DNA of 64,000 bases from Natrialba magadii ATCC 43099 (GCF_000025625.1 NC_013922.1:1736001-1800000); one strand, 5' to 3'; positions 36,241 to 45,308 are shown, counted from the first letter of the stretch. Program-made: numbers and translations. Notes: a model not told the origin generated them from the letters alone.

Positions 36241-36609
36241 ATGGGCTATCATCACGTTAACACAAACGACATCGAACCGTTCGATTCCCCCGGTCGTGAA
36301 TTCCGATCAATTGGCCGTGCAATCGGACTCGAAACGCTTGGAATTAGCCATGTCGTTGCAGAGCCGGGTGAACAGATCCCGCTGCAGTATCATTATCACG
36401 AAGAACAAGAAGAAGCGTTCTACGTCATAAGCGGTGTGCTACATGTTGAGACACCTGATGACGAGTACGTTGTCGAGGAGGACGAGGTGTTTATTGCCGA
36501 ACCAACGAGTCCACATCGCGCGTACAATCCCAACCAGTCCGCCTCTTCAGTCGAAGTATTGGCGTTCGGCGCGCCGTCAGTCGACGATATCCATCCATAC
36601 GAACCGTAA
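36241..36609 (+). CDS. Cupin-domain protein
   Basis: A 122-residue single cupin barrel. Motif 1 is PLQYHYHEEQEEAFYVISG with two His and a Glu as metal ligands; motif 2 is near FIAEPTSPHRAYNP, with the final His. Small cupins of this type may be isomerases, dioxygenases or ligand-binding proteins; the substrate cannot be read from sequence. Base composition is lower in GC than neighbours, as is the 320 bp behind it, which might indicate transfer. It is a single gene. Confidence 0.88.
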   Translation: MGYHHVNTNDIEPFDSPGREFRSIGRAIGLETLGISHVVAEPGEQIPLQYHYHEEQEEAFYVISGVLHVETPDDEYVVEEDEVFIAEPTSPHRAYNPNQSASSVEVLAFGAPSVDDIHPYEP

Positions 36610-36662
36610 CGGCACCGACAATGCGTCTTCTCTACTCGGCACAGTGCAAATAACGACCAGCA

Positions 36663-36800
36663 GTGAGGAGAGTCGTCTTTCAATCCGTGGTGTATTCGCA
36701 CACTGCGTTCAGCAAGGCAGCTGAAATCTGTCACCGCTTGAGGGAGCAACAAGACCCATATCAGGTGTTTTGGGAGGTGGTACACCCCTGCACTGGCTGA
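36663..36800 (+). CDS. Possible 45-residue ORF
   Basis: A GTG-started frame of 45 residues (MRRVVFQSVVYSHTAFSKAA...EVVHPCTG) in the 324-bp gap between the cupin and the sugar-phosphate mutase gene. Its composition (His, Gln, Phe, aromatic) is unlike the acidic shadow frames around, which made me note it. There is no clear TATA box or ribosome site, and no family is known to me. It could be chance or the remnant of a longer gene. Otherwise the gap holds nothing I can support. Confidence 0.2.
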   Translation: MRRVVFQSVVYSHTAFSKAAEICHRLREQQDPYQVFWEVVHPCTG

Positions 36801-36933
36801 ACGGAAAAGCCTGCACAGAGACAGGTGAAAGACGGAACAGCTAGTCCAGACACAAACAATCTATCATCCAAAGGGAAACATTCAGTCCACACAGCGGCCA
36901 GCATCCGCTTCCCCCCAGAAGACAGCAACGCGG

Positions 36934-38298
36934 TCAGGAGTCTGCCTTCGCCTCGGCGAGCGTCTCGTACATCTCCTCGACCAGTTCGGTCGCCCGGTCC
37001 GCGTCACGCGCTTCCGCATAGACCCGAACGAGCGGTTCAGTGCCGGACGGGCGAGCCAACACCCAGGCATCACCGTAATCGAGACGATAGCCGTCGCGCG
37101 TATTCAACTCCGCATCCGCCGCGTGGGCGTGATTCGCCGCCGCATCGAGCATCGCGTCGCGTTCGGCCGTCGACTCATACTTGATATTGCGCCGAATGTT
37201 CGCATACCCGTCGTACGGTGCGACGATTTCGCTCACCGGCTGTTCGGCGACCAACTCGAGGAACCGGGCTGCTGTGTAGGCCCCGTCGCGCGAGAGTCGG
37301 TAATCAGGGAAGAAGATGCCGCCGTTGCCCTCGCCCGCGATCGGGACGTGTTCACCGTTGGCCTCGAGTTCCTCGATCCGTGTGATGATGTTCGTCGACC
37401 CGATCGGCGTGAGTTCGAGGTCGGCACCGACGTTGGTCACGACGTCGACGAGCCGCTGGGAGACGTTGACCGCAGACACCGTCGTCTCGCCGGACTCGAG
37501 TTGGGCCGCAGCGAGGGCGGCCAGCGCTGCGTCGCCGGAGACGAACTCGCCGTTCTCGTCGAAGAAGATAGCGCGGTCGGCGTCGCCGTCGTGGGCGATG
37601 CCGATATCGGCGTCGGTCGTCCGGACGAGGCGGCCCAGATCGCCGAGGTTGTCGGGAACTGGTTCGGGGTCCCGGCCGGGGAACTTGCCGTCAGGCTGGC
37701 TGTTGACCGTGCGGACGCGACAGCCGAGTTCGCGGAAGAACTCGGGGCTGGTGAGCGTCCCTGCGCCGTGGCCGGGGTCGAGTGCGACCGTCAGGTCGGC
37801 ATCGGAGATCGCCTCGCGGTTCGAGGCGGCGAGCAACTCGTCGATGTATGCGTCGCGAGCGCCGTCGATGTCACGGACTCGGCCAGTCTCGTCCCACGGG
37901 GAGACGGCGAACTCGCCCGCGAGCAGCGTCTCCTCGACGGCTTCGAGGTCAGTAACGGCGAGTTCGACGCCGTCGCTGCCGACGAGTTTGATGCCGTTGT
38001 ACTGGGGCGGATTGTGCGAGGCGGTGATGACGATGACGGGGACGCCCTCGCGTTCGGCGTACCCCTGCGCGCCCGGCGTCGGAACGATTCCCAATCGGTC
38101 GACGTCGGTGCCCGTACTCGTCAGTCCGCTCGCTGCCGCATCGGCCAGCATCCGTCCCGTGTAGCGGGTGTCGCGAGCAATTGCGACCCGGTCCACCTGC
38201 CAGGCCGTGCCCGCCGCTTTGGCAACCCGCAGGACGAACGCCGGCGTCAGCTCCTCGTTGGCGACGCCACGTGTCCCGCTCGATCCGAAGACTTCCAT
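36934..38298 (-). CDS. Phosphoglucosamine mutase / phosphomannomutase family
   Basis: A 454-residue alpha-D-phosphohexomutase. The phosphoserine loop is TASHNPP (Ser94), the Mg2+ loop DGDADRAIF, the sugar-binding loop GEGNGG, and the phosphate-binding end RPSGTEPLVRVYAEA. The start MEVFGSSGTRGVAN is typical of archaeal GlmM-like enzymes, which make glucosamine-1-phosphate for UDP-GlcNAc, but phosphomannose or phosphoglucose activity is also possible. Full length; stands alone. The next gene on the plus strand is divergent. Confidence 0.9.
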   Translation of the reverse strand: MEVFGSSGTRGVANEELTPAFVLRVAKAAGTAWQVDRVAIARDTRYTGRMLADAAASGLTSTGTDVDRLGIVPTPGAQGYAEREGVPVIVITASHNPPQYNGIKLVGSDGVELAVTDLEAVEETLLAGEFAVSPWDETGRVRDIDGARDAYIDELLAASNREAISDADLTVALDPGHGAGTLTSPEFFRELGCRVRTVNSQPDGKFPGRDPEPVPDNLGDLGRLVRTTDADIGIAHDGDADRAIFFDENGEFVSGDAALAALAAAQLESGETTVSAVNVSQRLVDVVTNVGADLELTPIGSTNIITRIEELEANGEHVPIAGEGNGGIFFPDYRLSRDGAYTAARFLELVAEQPVSEIVAPYDGYANIRRNIKYESTAERDAMLDAAANHAHAADAELNTRDGYRLDYGDAWVLARPSGTEPLVRVYAEARDADRATELVEEMYETLAEAKADS

Positions 38299-38445
38299 CG
38301 GTCGCTAGTCTGACGGGACTACTCAAAGGGATTCCGGAGCAGACATCCGGTGGGTGGAGGAACTACGATGGGCGCGACAGCACGGAAGGGAGCACCGACG
38401 CCGCGCCAGCGGAACGCTTTCGGCCCAGCCACCCAACCCAGCAGT

Positions 38446-39513
38446 ATGGACTCTATCGAGGAAAAGCGCGTCTTCGGCGACCGCGCTGGCGCGGTCCAGG
38501 CCTACGTCGCAAGTTCGATCGGCGTCGTCCGCGTCCACATCGCCGGCGAGACCGTCGGCGAGTTCAGCCTCTGTGCACGCTGTGACGCACGAGATATCGC
38601 AACGACCCAGTCCGGCCGCGTCGTCGTCGCAACTGACGAAGACGTTCGTATAGAAGCGCACCTCGACCGTACAGATACCGACGACCGGAACGCAGCCAGC
38701 GAGTTCTCCCTCACAGACACCGGTTTTGGACCCGCAACCGCAGTCGGCGTCACCGAAACGACACTCCTCGCTGCGAGACCCGATGGCAGCATCGCCGTTC
38801 GGGAATACGAACCCAGCGACGACCCACGGGAGACCCAACGAGACAGCGACTGGGAAGAACTCGAGTTCGAACGCGGCGGCCCCGAAGCGCTCGACAGTCA
38901 CCCAACCACGATCCGTGCAATCGACGGCGACCTACTCGCGACCGACGCCGGCGTCTACCGGCTTCGCGAGACGGCTGGAGCGTGGGTACTCGAGCACGCC
39001 GGCCTGACGGACGTTGTCGACGTATCGGCGGGGGCGGTGCCGCTCGCGGCGACAGCGGACGGGCTCTACAGACTCGGAAACGGCTGGATGAAGGTTCTCG
39101 AGGGGACCGTCGAGACGGTGACAGCAGATCCACAGGCTGAACCGGGGCGGCTGTCGCGTGCACACGCTGTGAGGACAACTGGGGCAGCCACGGCAGCGAA
39201 TACGGCAGAAACGGCTGCAGAGACCGCGAGCGCCGAGACGACAGAAGCGGACCTGTACGCGTTCGAAGACGAGACCTGGGAGCAGGTACCGGTCGAACCG
39301 GTCGACGAGAGCATCGTCGACGTCGGCTATGGCCCGCGAGCGACGGCAGAAAAGGAAGCAGCGACAACCCTCGAATCGGTCTACGCCGTCACCGAAAGCG
39401 GCACCGTCCTCGTCTCGACGACCGAGTCGGGTGCGTCCACCACACCGGATGCGTGGCGACAGCGGTCGGTCGGCGTCACCGGTGTGACGGGGCTCGTTGT
39501 CCGCCCTGAATGA
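38446..39513 (+). CDS. HVO_0234-like beta-propeller protein
   Basis: 355 residues built of repeated beta-strand units (VVRVHIAGETVGEFSL, GVTETTLLAARPDGS, DGLYRLGNGWMKVLEG, VYAVTESGTVLVST) as in propellers. It matches a family conserved in haloarchaea and named after HVO_0234; this is from memory. It is probably cytoplasmic, since there is no signal sequence. An Ala/Thr/Glu-rich insertion (TAANTAETAAETASAET) sits near residue 250. The frame is open from 38350, but MDSIEEKRVFGDRAG at 38446 is the likely start. Function unknown. Confidence 0.75.
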   Translation: MDSIEEKRVFGDRAGAVQAYVASSIGVVRVHIAGETVGEFSLCARCDARDIATTQSGRVVVATDEDVRIEAHLDRTDTDDRNAASEFSLTDTGFGPATAVGVTETTLLAARPDGSIAVREYEPSDDPRETQRDSDWEELEFERGGPEALDSHPTTIRAIDGDLLATDAGVYRLRETAGAWVLEHAGLTDVVDVSAGAVPLAATADGLYRLGNGWMKVLEGTVETVTADPQAEPGRLSRAHAVRTTGAATAANTAETAAETASAETTEADLYAFEDETWEQVPVEPVDESIVDVGYGPRATAEKEAATTLESVYAVTESGTVLVSTTESGASTTPDAWRQRSVGVTGVTGLVVRPE

Positions 39514-39610
39514 AACTGTTCATCCTGAAGACAGGACAACAACGGCAGCCGAAAATCAACCGGCAGATCTAGCGGAAGCTTGACTATCCGTGACTGTCTC
39601 GGTCCGGACC

Positions 39611-40165
39611 ATGAGCGACCTTCCGCGCCGCCGGCTACTGGCACTCGGCGGTACTGCACTGACAGGAGCGATCGCCGGCTGTTCCAGCAGCGCGAACGAA
39701 GACGACCCGAACGGAAACGACGATTCCGAGACGGACGGAACCGGAGACGAGGACGACACCGAACCAGGTGATGGTGACGAAAACGGAGACGAGACCGGCA
39801 CAGACGACGCCGACAGCACCGCCCTCGGCGATATCGCCGTCGAGAACCTGAGCGGAAACGATCACACAGTCAACATCATACTCGAGTTCGATGGCGAAAT
39901 CGAGCACTGGTCGACCCACGAGTTGAGTGCCGGCGACGGCGCGACCCTCGACCGAGACTGGGACGACGACGCGGGCGAGTTCCGCGTTATTTTGCGGCTC
40001 GACGACGGCGACCCGGTACAGGATACCGCAACGTCCTGGAACGAGCCAGATTGTCTCAATCTGTTGGTGACGATCAATCGCAACGGTGAGCTGACGACGC
40101 ACGCCGATACGAACAGCGGACCGTGTGGCGACGGCGACGCTGATTTCGACGAGGGCGACGAGTAA
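39611..40165 (+). CDS. Predicted Tat-exported lipoprotein
   Basis: 184 residues. The N-terminus LPRRRLLALGGTALTGAIAGC has a twin-arginine motif, a hydrophobic stretch and a lipobox ending at Cys24, so the protein should be folded, exported through Tat and lipid-anchored outside the membrane. Residues 25-75 are an acidic Asp/Glu/Gly/Asn linker. The last 105 residues form a small beta domain (VENLSGNDHTVNIILEFDGE...LDRDWDDDAGEFRVIL) with two cysteines (about 158 and 178) that may pair. The family and ligand are unknown. The ATG at 39611 is chosen because it places the RR near the N-terminus. Confidence 0.8.
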   Translation: MSDLPRRRLLALGGTALTGAIAGCSSSANEDDPNGNDDSETDGTGDEDDTEPGDGDENGDETGTDDADSTALGDIAVENLSGNDHTVNIILEFDGEIEHWSTHELSAGDGATLDRDWDDDAGEFRVILRLDDGDPVQDTATSWNEPDCLNLLVTINRNGELTTHADTNSGPCGDGDADFDEGDE

Positions 40166-40312
40166 CTGGCCAGCGACTCACAGAGACCCAGAACTCGCGA
40201 GGGAGTAACGTCGAGGGACAGTCCCACGGGTTCCCGACAGGTCGGTACGGACCGAGGACTCGCAACGGACAGGAACGAAAACTGGTTTACGCCCCATCCT
40301 GTGGTGTCGAGT

Positions 40313-41188
40313 ATGATCATCAGCGGAGCCGCCTCCCAGGCGCTCGCCGCCGCGCTCGCACGCGAACTCGAGGAACCGCTCGCCACAGCCGAATACGACC
40401 GTTTCCCGGATGGGGAACTGCTCGCTACCGTCCCTGATCTGGCCGACAGCGACGGCATCGGCGACACCGACCGCGCGATTATCGTCGCTTCCACCGTCTC
40501 GAGTGACGCCCACCTCGAACTGCTCCAGCTACAAGACGCCGCCCGCGAAGCCGGCGTCTCGGAGGTCGTCACCGTCCTCCCCTACATGGGCTACGCTCGC
40601 CAGGACAAGGCGTTCGAGGCCGGCCACCCGATTTCGGCTCGCGCTGTCGCACGGGCCATCTCGAGTACCACCGACCGCGTCCTCACCGTCACCCCACACG
40701 AGGACGCAGTCTGTGAGTTCTTCGAGCCGACGGCGACGGCCATCGACGCGGCGGACCGCCTCGCGGAGCCGCTACCCGACGACCTCACGAATCCAGTCTT
40801 CCTCTCGCCCGACGCGGGTGCGACCGACCTCGCCAAGACGGTTCGAGACGCCTACGGCGACGGTTCGGGCGAGACGGACTACTTCGAGAAGGTGCGCCAC
40901 TCCGGCACGGAGGTCGAGATCACGCCGAGTGACGTGGACGTCACAGGCCGCGACGTCGTCGTCGCGGACGACATCATCGCAACGGGGTCGACGATGAGCG
41001 AAGCCGTCGCCGTCCTGCAAGAGCGCGGCGTTGGTCGTGTCTTCGTCACGTGCGTCCACCCGCTGCTCGCGAGCAACGCGGTCACCAAACTCTCGCAGGC
41101 CGGCGTCGAAGCGATCTACGGGACGGACACGATCGAACGCCAGCAGAGTGCGGTCTCGGTCGCGCCGTCGATCGCCGCCCACCTTTGA
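40313..41188 (+). CDS. prs: Ribose-phosphate pyrophosphokinase
   Basis: A 291-residue enzyme making PRPP from ribose-5-phosphate and ATP, feeding purine, pyrimidine, histidine and tryptophan synthesis. Family motifs: RFPDGELLATV, PYMGYARQDKAFEAGHPISA, and the PRPP-binding loop VVVADDIIATGSTMSEA. It is the shorter archaeal class. Start at the ATG at 40313 (MIISGAASQ), four codons inside the open frame, to fit the family. It is convergent with ileS, with the degenerate ileS tail between. Confidence 0.95.
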   Translation: MIISGAASQALAAALARELEEPLATAEYDRFPDGELLATVPDLADSDGIGDTDRAIIVASTVSSDAHLELLQLQDAAREAGVSEVVTVLPYMGYARQDKAFEAGHPISARAVARAISSTTDRVLTVTPHEDAVCEFFEPTATAIDAADRLAEPLPDDLTNPVFLSPDAGATDLAKTVRDAYGDGSGETDYFEKVRHSGTEVEITPSDVDVTGRDVVVADDIIATGSTMSEAVAVLQERGVGRVFVTCVHPLLASNAVTKLSQAGVEAIYGTDTIERQQSAVSVAPSIAAHL

Positions 41189-41334
41189 GGGCTGGTGGTG
41201 TCGGTACTCGGGTACTCGAGTACACGATCTGATTCTTGCCGATCGAGCCGCCCAGCGTGGCGGCTGTTCGGTGACTGAAACGGGAGCAAACCGCAGCGAT
41301 CGTTTGGAGGCGAAATCCGAGAGAATAGTAGCAG

Positions 41335-41400
41335 TCAGTCCGACGCTTCCGGCGCTGCCAACGGCTCGATCGCGATCTCGGCATCCACCTTTTTCCGCTC
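41335..41400 (-). pseudogene. Degenerate duplicate of the ileS 3' end
   Basis: On the minus strand these bases code PERKKVDAEIAIEPLAAPEASD and a stop, closely like the true IleRS end (MEIAIESLAAPEASE). At DNA level 41342-41379 equals 41535-41572 with one mismatch in 38. It lies about 150 bp beyond the ileS stop and has no start of its own. It seems to be the remnant of an older or alternative ileS end left after a duplication or recombination event. Confidence 0.8.
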
Positions 41401-41445
41401 GGGTCGCTCTCTACGTTCGCAACCACTCGCGCAAAGACCTGTCTG

Positions 41446-41464
41446 GCGAGAGCAAAGCTCTCGC
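41446..41464. terminator. Perfect hairpin between ileS and its duplicate end
   Basis: GCGAGAGC-AAA-GCTCTCGC, an 8-bp stem with a 3-nt loop, 64 bp beyond the ileS stop on the minus strand. A second hairpin, CTTGCT...AGCAAG (41469-41491), is next to it. They could end or protect the ileS transcript, although no T-run follows. Confidence 0.45.
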
Positions 41465-41527
41465 TGACCTTGCTTCGCTTCGCTCAGCAAGAGGCCAAAA
41501 ATACCGCTTCGCGCAGCGAACCGATGC

Positions 41528-44500
41528 TTATTCAGACGCTTCCGGCGCTGCCAACGACTCGATCGCGATCTCCATCGCCACGCCTTCAACCTCCCACTCC
41601 TTGCGGTGACCATCGTCGACAACGTCGCCGCCGAACTCATCCGCACGAACCTCCTCGCGGATCAGATCCGCACGCTCGTCGACCAGCGAGGCAACGCGGT
41701 CGTCTTCGATTTCGAGCTCCAGCGCAATTCGCTCCTCGACATCTAAGTCGAGGTCCTTGCGCATCTCCTGTACCCGGCGGATAACCTCGCGGGCGTACCC
41801 CTCGCTCTCGATATCGTCAGTGAGCGAGGCGTCGACGTACGCAACCCCGCGGTCGTCGCCGTTCAGCCCAAAGGCCGTGCCGGCGACACCCTCCGGCGTC
41901 TGGGTGACGAACGAGACCATCTCCTCGGTGATCTCCTCGCCGGACTCGAGTACATCCTCCACAGCCGCTGCGATCGACTCGAGTGTCGGCTCGTCGATCC
42001 GGGCCTCGTTGAGCGCGTTCATGACCTGGCCGGCGCGGTCGCCGAACGTCGGTCCGAGTTCGCTCATGTCTGCTTCGGCACTGTAGTTCAGTTCGCCCCA
42101 GCGGTCGTCCGGCGAGACGAGTTCGATCTCGCGGGCGTTGAGGCGATCCTCGAGCAGTGGGGTGTGGCGCTCGACAGCATCGACGACGCGCTGGTCGTCG
42201 GCTGCGACGACGACGCGTGGGACGGGCCAGCGCAGTTTGCGGCCGGCCTGCTGACGAGCGTTCGCGCCGGCTTCTTCGATGGCGCGAAGGAATGCGACGT
42301 CCTCCTCGAGTTGCTCGTCGACGAACGTCTCGTCGACGGTGGGCCAGTCGCACATATGGACGGTGTCGTGTTCGGCGTCGCCGGTGAGCGTGCCGTAGAT
42401 TTCCTCACTGATGAACGGCGCGTAGGGAGCGAGCAGCGCGACGGTTTCGCGGAGCACACGGTAGATGGTCGCGTAGGCGGCTTCCTTGGAGGCGCTGTCC
42501 TCTTCTTCCCACATACGCTCGCGGACGGCCTGGACGTAGAACCGTGAGACGTCCTCGACGACGAAGTCGATGAGCGCGTTGAGGGCCTTGTCCTGGCGGC
42601 GCTCGTCGAAGTGGGCGGTCATCTCGTCCTTGGTGGACTGCAGGCGGGCGAGCACCCACTCGTCGATGAGTTCGAGATCCGCTTGCACGTCTTCGACGGT
42701 CGTCGCCTGCGGATCAAACTCATCGAGCCGCATGTACGGCAGCGGGAACCGGAAGACGTTCCACAGCGTCCGGAGGTGGTTCTCCATCGTCTGCATGCCC
42801 TCCCAGGAGAAGCGCATGTCGTCGCCCTGCGGGTTGTTCGACAGCAAGAACGCACGCATCACGTCCCGGCCGTGGCGGTCGATGGCCTCGTGGGGGTCGA
42901 CCAGAATGTCCTTGGACTTGGACATTGCGCGGCCGTCGGGCATGAGCGCGTGGCCGTGCATGAGGACCTCTTCATAGGGAATGTCGCCGAGTGCGGCGGT
43001 GCCCATGCCGAGCTGGGACCAGAACCAGCCGCGGGTCTGGTCGTGGGCTTCGAGGATGAAGTCTGCGGGCCAGAGGTCGTCGAACTGGCTGTCGTCCGAG
43101 GGGTAGTTCAGGGTTCCCCAGGAGGCGACCGAAGAGTCGAGCCAGACGTCGAACACGTCGGGCACGCGAGTGTAGGTGGTGCCGTCCTCGGTGATCGTGA
43201 GGTCGTCGACGGTGTCCTTGTGCAGGTCGACCGTATCGACGTCGATATCCTGATCGACGCGGTCGACGAGTTCCTCGCGCTCGCCGATGACGATCATGTC
43301 TTCATCATCATCACGGTCCTCTGGCGTCCAGACGGGCAGCGGAATACCCCAGTAGCGCTGTCGGGAGACGTTCCAGTCGGGTGCCTCCTCGACGAAGTCG
43401 CGGAAGCGGTTGTCTCGCGCCCAGTCTGGGTGCCACTGGCTGTCCTCGATGTTCTCGAGGAGCTCGTCTTTCACGTCCGTGATCGTGATGAACCACTGGT
43501 CGGTAACGATCTGGATGATGCCCGTATCACACCGCCAGCAGTGACCGTAGCTGTGGGAAACCGTCTCGGAGGCGAGCAGCGCGCCGTTGTCCTCGAGATC
43601 GGCCGTGATCTCTGGGTCTGCGTCCTTGACGAACTCGCCTTCGTACTTGCCGGCCTCCTCGGTGTAGACGCCGTCGCCATCGACGGGACAGAAGATCGGG
43701 AAGCCAAGCTCCGTTCCGCGCTCGAAGTCCTCCTCACCGTGACCCGGTGCGGAGTGGACGAGACCGGTGCCGTCGCCGCCCGTGTCCACGTAGTCGGCAG
43801 CGTAGACCTCGTGGGTTCCCTCTGCGTCGACGGTGTCTGGCACTTCCTCGGCGAGTGGGTGCTCGTACGCCCAGCCGATCATCTCTTCGCCGGCGACCTC
43901 CTCGACGACCTCGTAGTCGTCGTAGCGGCCCGTCTTCAGCACGTCCTCGTGTTTGGCCTCGGCGACGTACAGCAGTTCCTCCTCGCCGTCCTTCTCGGCG
44001 CGGACGCCGACGTAGTCGCCCTCCTCGTCGACTGCGACGAAGGTGTTCGCCGGGATAGTCCACGGCGTCGTCGTCCAGATGACGATCGAGCCCTCGCGGT
44101 CGGCGAGGTCGAACTTCACGTAGATCGAGGGGTCCTCGACGTCCTCGTACTCGACCTCGTTGTTCGCGATTGCCGTCTCACAGCGCGGACACTGTGAAAT
44201 CGAGCGGTGGCCTTTCTCGACTAAGCCGCGCTCTGCAGCCTTCGAGAAGCCCCACCAGGCTGCCTCCATGTACTCGGGGCTAACCGTCCGATACGGGTTC
44301 TCCCAGTCCATCCAGACGCCGAAGTCCTGGAAGTCAGACTGGAGGCCCTCGAGTTGCTCGTCTGCGTACTCCTTGCAGGCCTCGATGAAGTTCTCCTCGC
44401 CGTACTCCTCGATGTCCTTCTTGTTCTCGAAGCCGAGTTGGCCCTCGACGCGGGTTTCGATCGGGAGCCCGTGCATGTCGTAGCCCGGCCGGTCGGTGAC

Positions 44501-44740
44501 GTCGTAGCCCTGCATCCGGTGGAAGCGGATGTAGACGTCCTTGAGGGACTTGTTCCAGGTGGTCCCCATGTGTGCCGAGCCCGACGTGTACGGCGGGCCG
44601 TCGACGAAGAAGAACGATTCACCGTCCGATCGGTGCTCGACAGTTTGCTCGTAGGCATCGACGTCGTCCCAGTAGTCGAACACCCGTTGCTCGACGGCAT
44701 CGGGGTCGTACTGGTCGTCGACCTCGCTAAACCTGCTCAT
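41528..44740 (-). CDS. ileS: Isoleucyl-tRNA synthetase
   Basis: A 1070-residue class I synthetase that charges tRNA-Ile. The HIGH motif is HMGT (57-60) after GPPYTSGSA, and the KMSKS motif is MSKSK (606-610) after ALMPDGRA. The CP1 editing domain lies between (TTTPWTIPANTF). The C-terminal anticodon-binding part ends EIAIESLAAPEASE with a TAA stop. Length and start fit archaeal/eukaryotic-type IleRS. A broken copy of its last codons lies just downstream. Confidence 0.96.
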   Translation of the reverse strand: MSRFSEVDDQYDPDAVEQRVFDYWDDVDAYEQTVEHRSDGESFFFVDGPPYTSGSAHMGTTWNKSLKDVYIRFHRMQGYDVTDRPGYDMHGLPIETRVEGQLGFENKKDIEEYGEENFIEACKEYADEQLEGLQSDFQDFGVWMDWENPYRTVSPEYMEAAWWGFSKAAERGLVEKGHRSISQCPRCETAIANNEVEYEDVEDPSIYVKFDLADREGSIVIWTTTPWTIPANTFVAVDEEGDYVGVRAEKDGEEELLYVAEAKHEDVLKTGRYDDYEVVEEVAGEEMIGWAYEHPLAEEVPDTVDAEGTHEVYAADYVDTGGDGTGLVHSAPGHGEEDFERGTELGFPIFCPVDGDGVYTEEAGKYEGEFVKDADPEITADLEDNGALLASETVSHSYGHCWRCDTGIIQIVTDQWFITITDVKDELLENIEDSQWHPDWARDNRFRDFVEEAPDWNVSRQRYWGIPLPVWTPEDRDDDEDMIVIGEREELVDRVDQDIDVDTVDLHKDTVDDLTITEDGTTYTRVPDVFDVWLDSSVASWGTLNYPSDDSQFDDLWPADFILEAHDQTRGWFWSQLGMGTAALGDIPYEEVLMHGHALMPDGRAMSKSKDILVDPHEAIDRHGRDVMRAFLLSNNPQGDDMRFSWEGMQTMENHLRTLWNVFRFPLPYMRLDEFDPQATTVEDVQADLELIDEWVLARLQSTKDEMTAHFDERRQDKALNALIDFVVEDVSRFYVQAVRERMWEEEDSASKEAAYATIYRVLRETVALLAPYAPFISEEIYGTLTGDAEHDTVHMCDWPTVDETFVDEQLEEDVAFLRAIEEAGANARQQAGRKLRWPVPRVVVAADDQRVVDAVERHTPLLEDRLNAREIELVSPDDRWGELNYSAEADMSELGPTFGDRAGQVMNALNEARIDEPTLESIAAAVEDVLESGEEITEEMVSFVTQTPEGVAGTAFGLNGDDRGVAYVDASLTDDIESEGYAREVIRRVQEMRKDLDLDVEERIALELEIEDDRVASLVDERADLIREEVRADEFGGDVVDDGHRKEWEVEGVAMEIAIESLAAPEASE

Positions 44741-44962
44741 ACCTCACGTAATTGCCTGGGATGGTAAAGAGGAATCGATATTGCAGGTCAGCCGATGGAT
44801 GGCAGGGCGGTCAGCAGATAGCCAGAATCGGTCACGGTGCAGAACAGTGCAGACACAGGCCGGTGACGGCGCGGAACGATGACGCCATTGTGAGCGTGAC
44901 CGCGAGAACAACGCCGGCGGTTCGACACGCCTATCGGTTAGAGATCAAACAGGTACGCAGGG

Positions 44963-45256
44963 ATGCTTACGGCTCGCGATGCGATCGGATTGCTGTTCGA
45001 CCGAGAAGTAGCGAAACTCGCCGCCGTCGTAGCAATCGGCTGGTGGATGATCTGGACAGGAGTCGGATCAACGAACTGGATCGAGTTTTCGGGTGTCGTG
45101 CGCGGACTCGACGACTTGCTCACCGTACTTGCCGTCCTCGTCGGCGTGATACTCGCGTTCGTCGGGACGCTCGCACTGGTGGTCAAACTCGTTTACGACG
45201 CAGTTGTCCTCGCTAACGCGAACTATAGTAGCCACTGCAAGTCAATGCACACCTGA
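44963..45256 (+). CDS. Hypothetical two-helix membrane protein, C-terminus supplied by the palindromic element
   Basis: 97 residues: MLTARDAIGLLFDREVAKLA, then hydrophobic segments at about 20-34 and 52-78 (LLTVLAVLVGVILAFVGTLALVV). The last 11 residues (NYSSHCKSMHT) and the TGA stop are coded by the palindromic element that starts at 45223. The original C-terminus was therefore probably longer or different and was replaced when the element arrived. No family recognised. The gene is real by its clean membrane pattern, but function and activity are unknown. Confidence 0.62.
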   Translation: MLTARDAIGLLFDREVAKLAAVVAIGWWMIWTGVGSTNWIEFSGVVRGLDDLLTVLAVLVGVILAFVGTLALVVKLVYDAVVLANANYSSHCKSMHT

Positions 45257-45308
45257 TCGCACGACTGCTGTGCGATCAGTGTGTAACTAGTTGCAGTTGT
45301 TACTATAG
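45223..45308 (+). repeat. 86-bp palindromic element, copy 3
   Basis: CTATAGTAGCCACTGCAAG...CTAGTTGCAGTTGTTACTATAG. It differs from copy 1 (read in reverse) at one base only. It overlaps the 3' end of the gene at 44963 and ends 18 bp before the stop of the convergent gene at 45327. Confidence 0.92.

Noticed and set aside
35762-36430. 222-codon plus-strand frame from the end of fer into the cupin gene
   Set aside because: It overlaps the real fer and cupin genes in another frame and shows no homology or promoter.
42611-44197. 528-codon open frame on the plus strand opposite ileS
   Set aside because: It is a GC-driven shadow of ileS: no known domains, Val/Arg/Asp-rich composition, and the opposite strand codes a full, motif-complete synthetase. 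The same holds for long frames opposite leuS, the CNNM gene and the arg genes.
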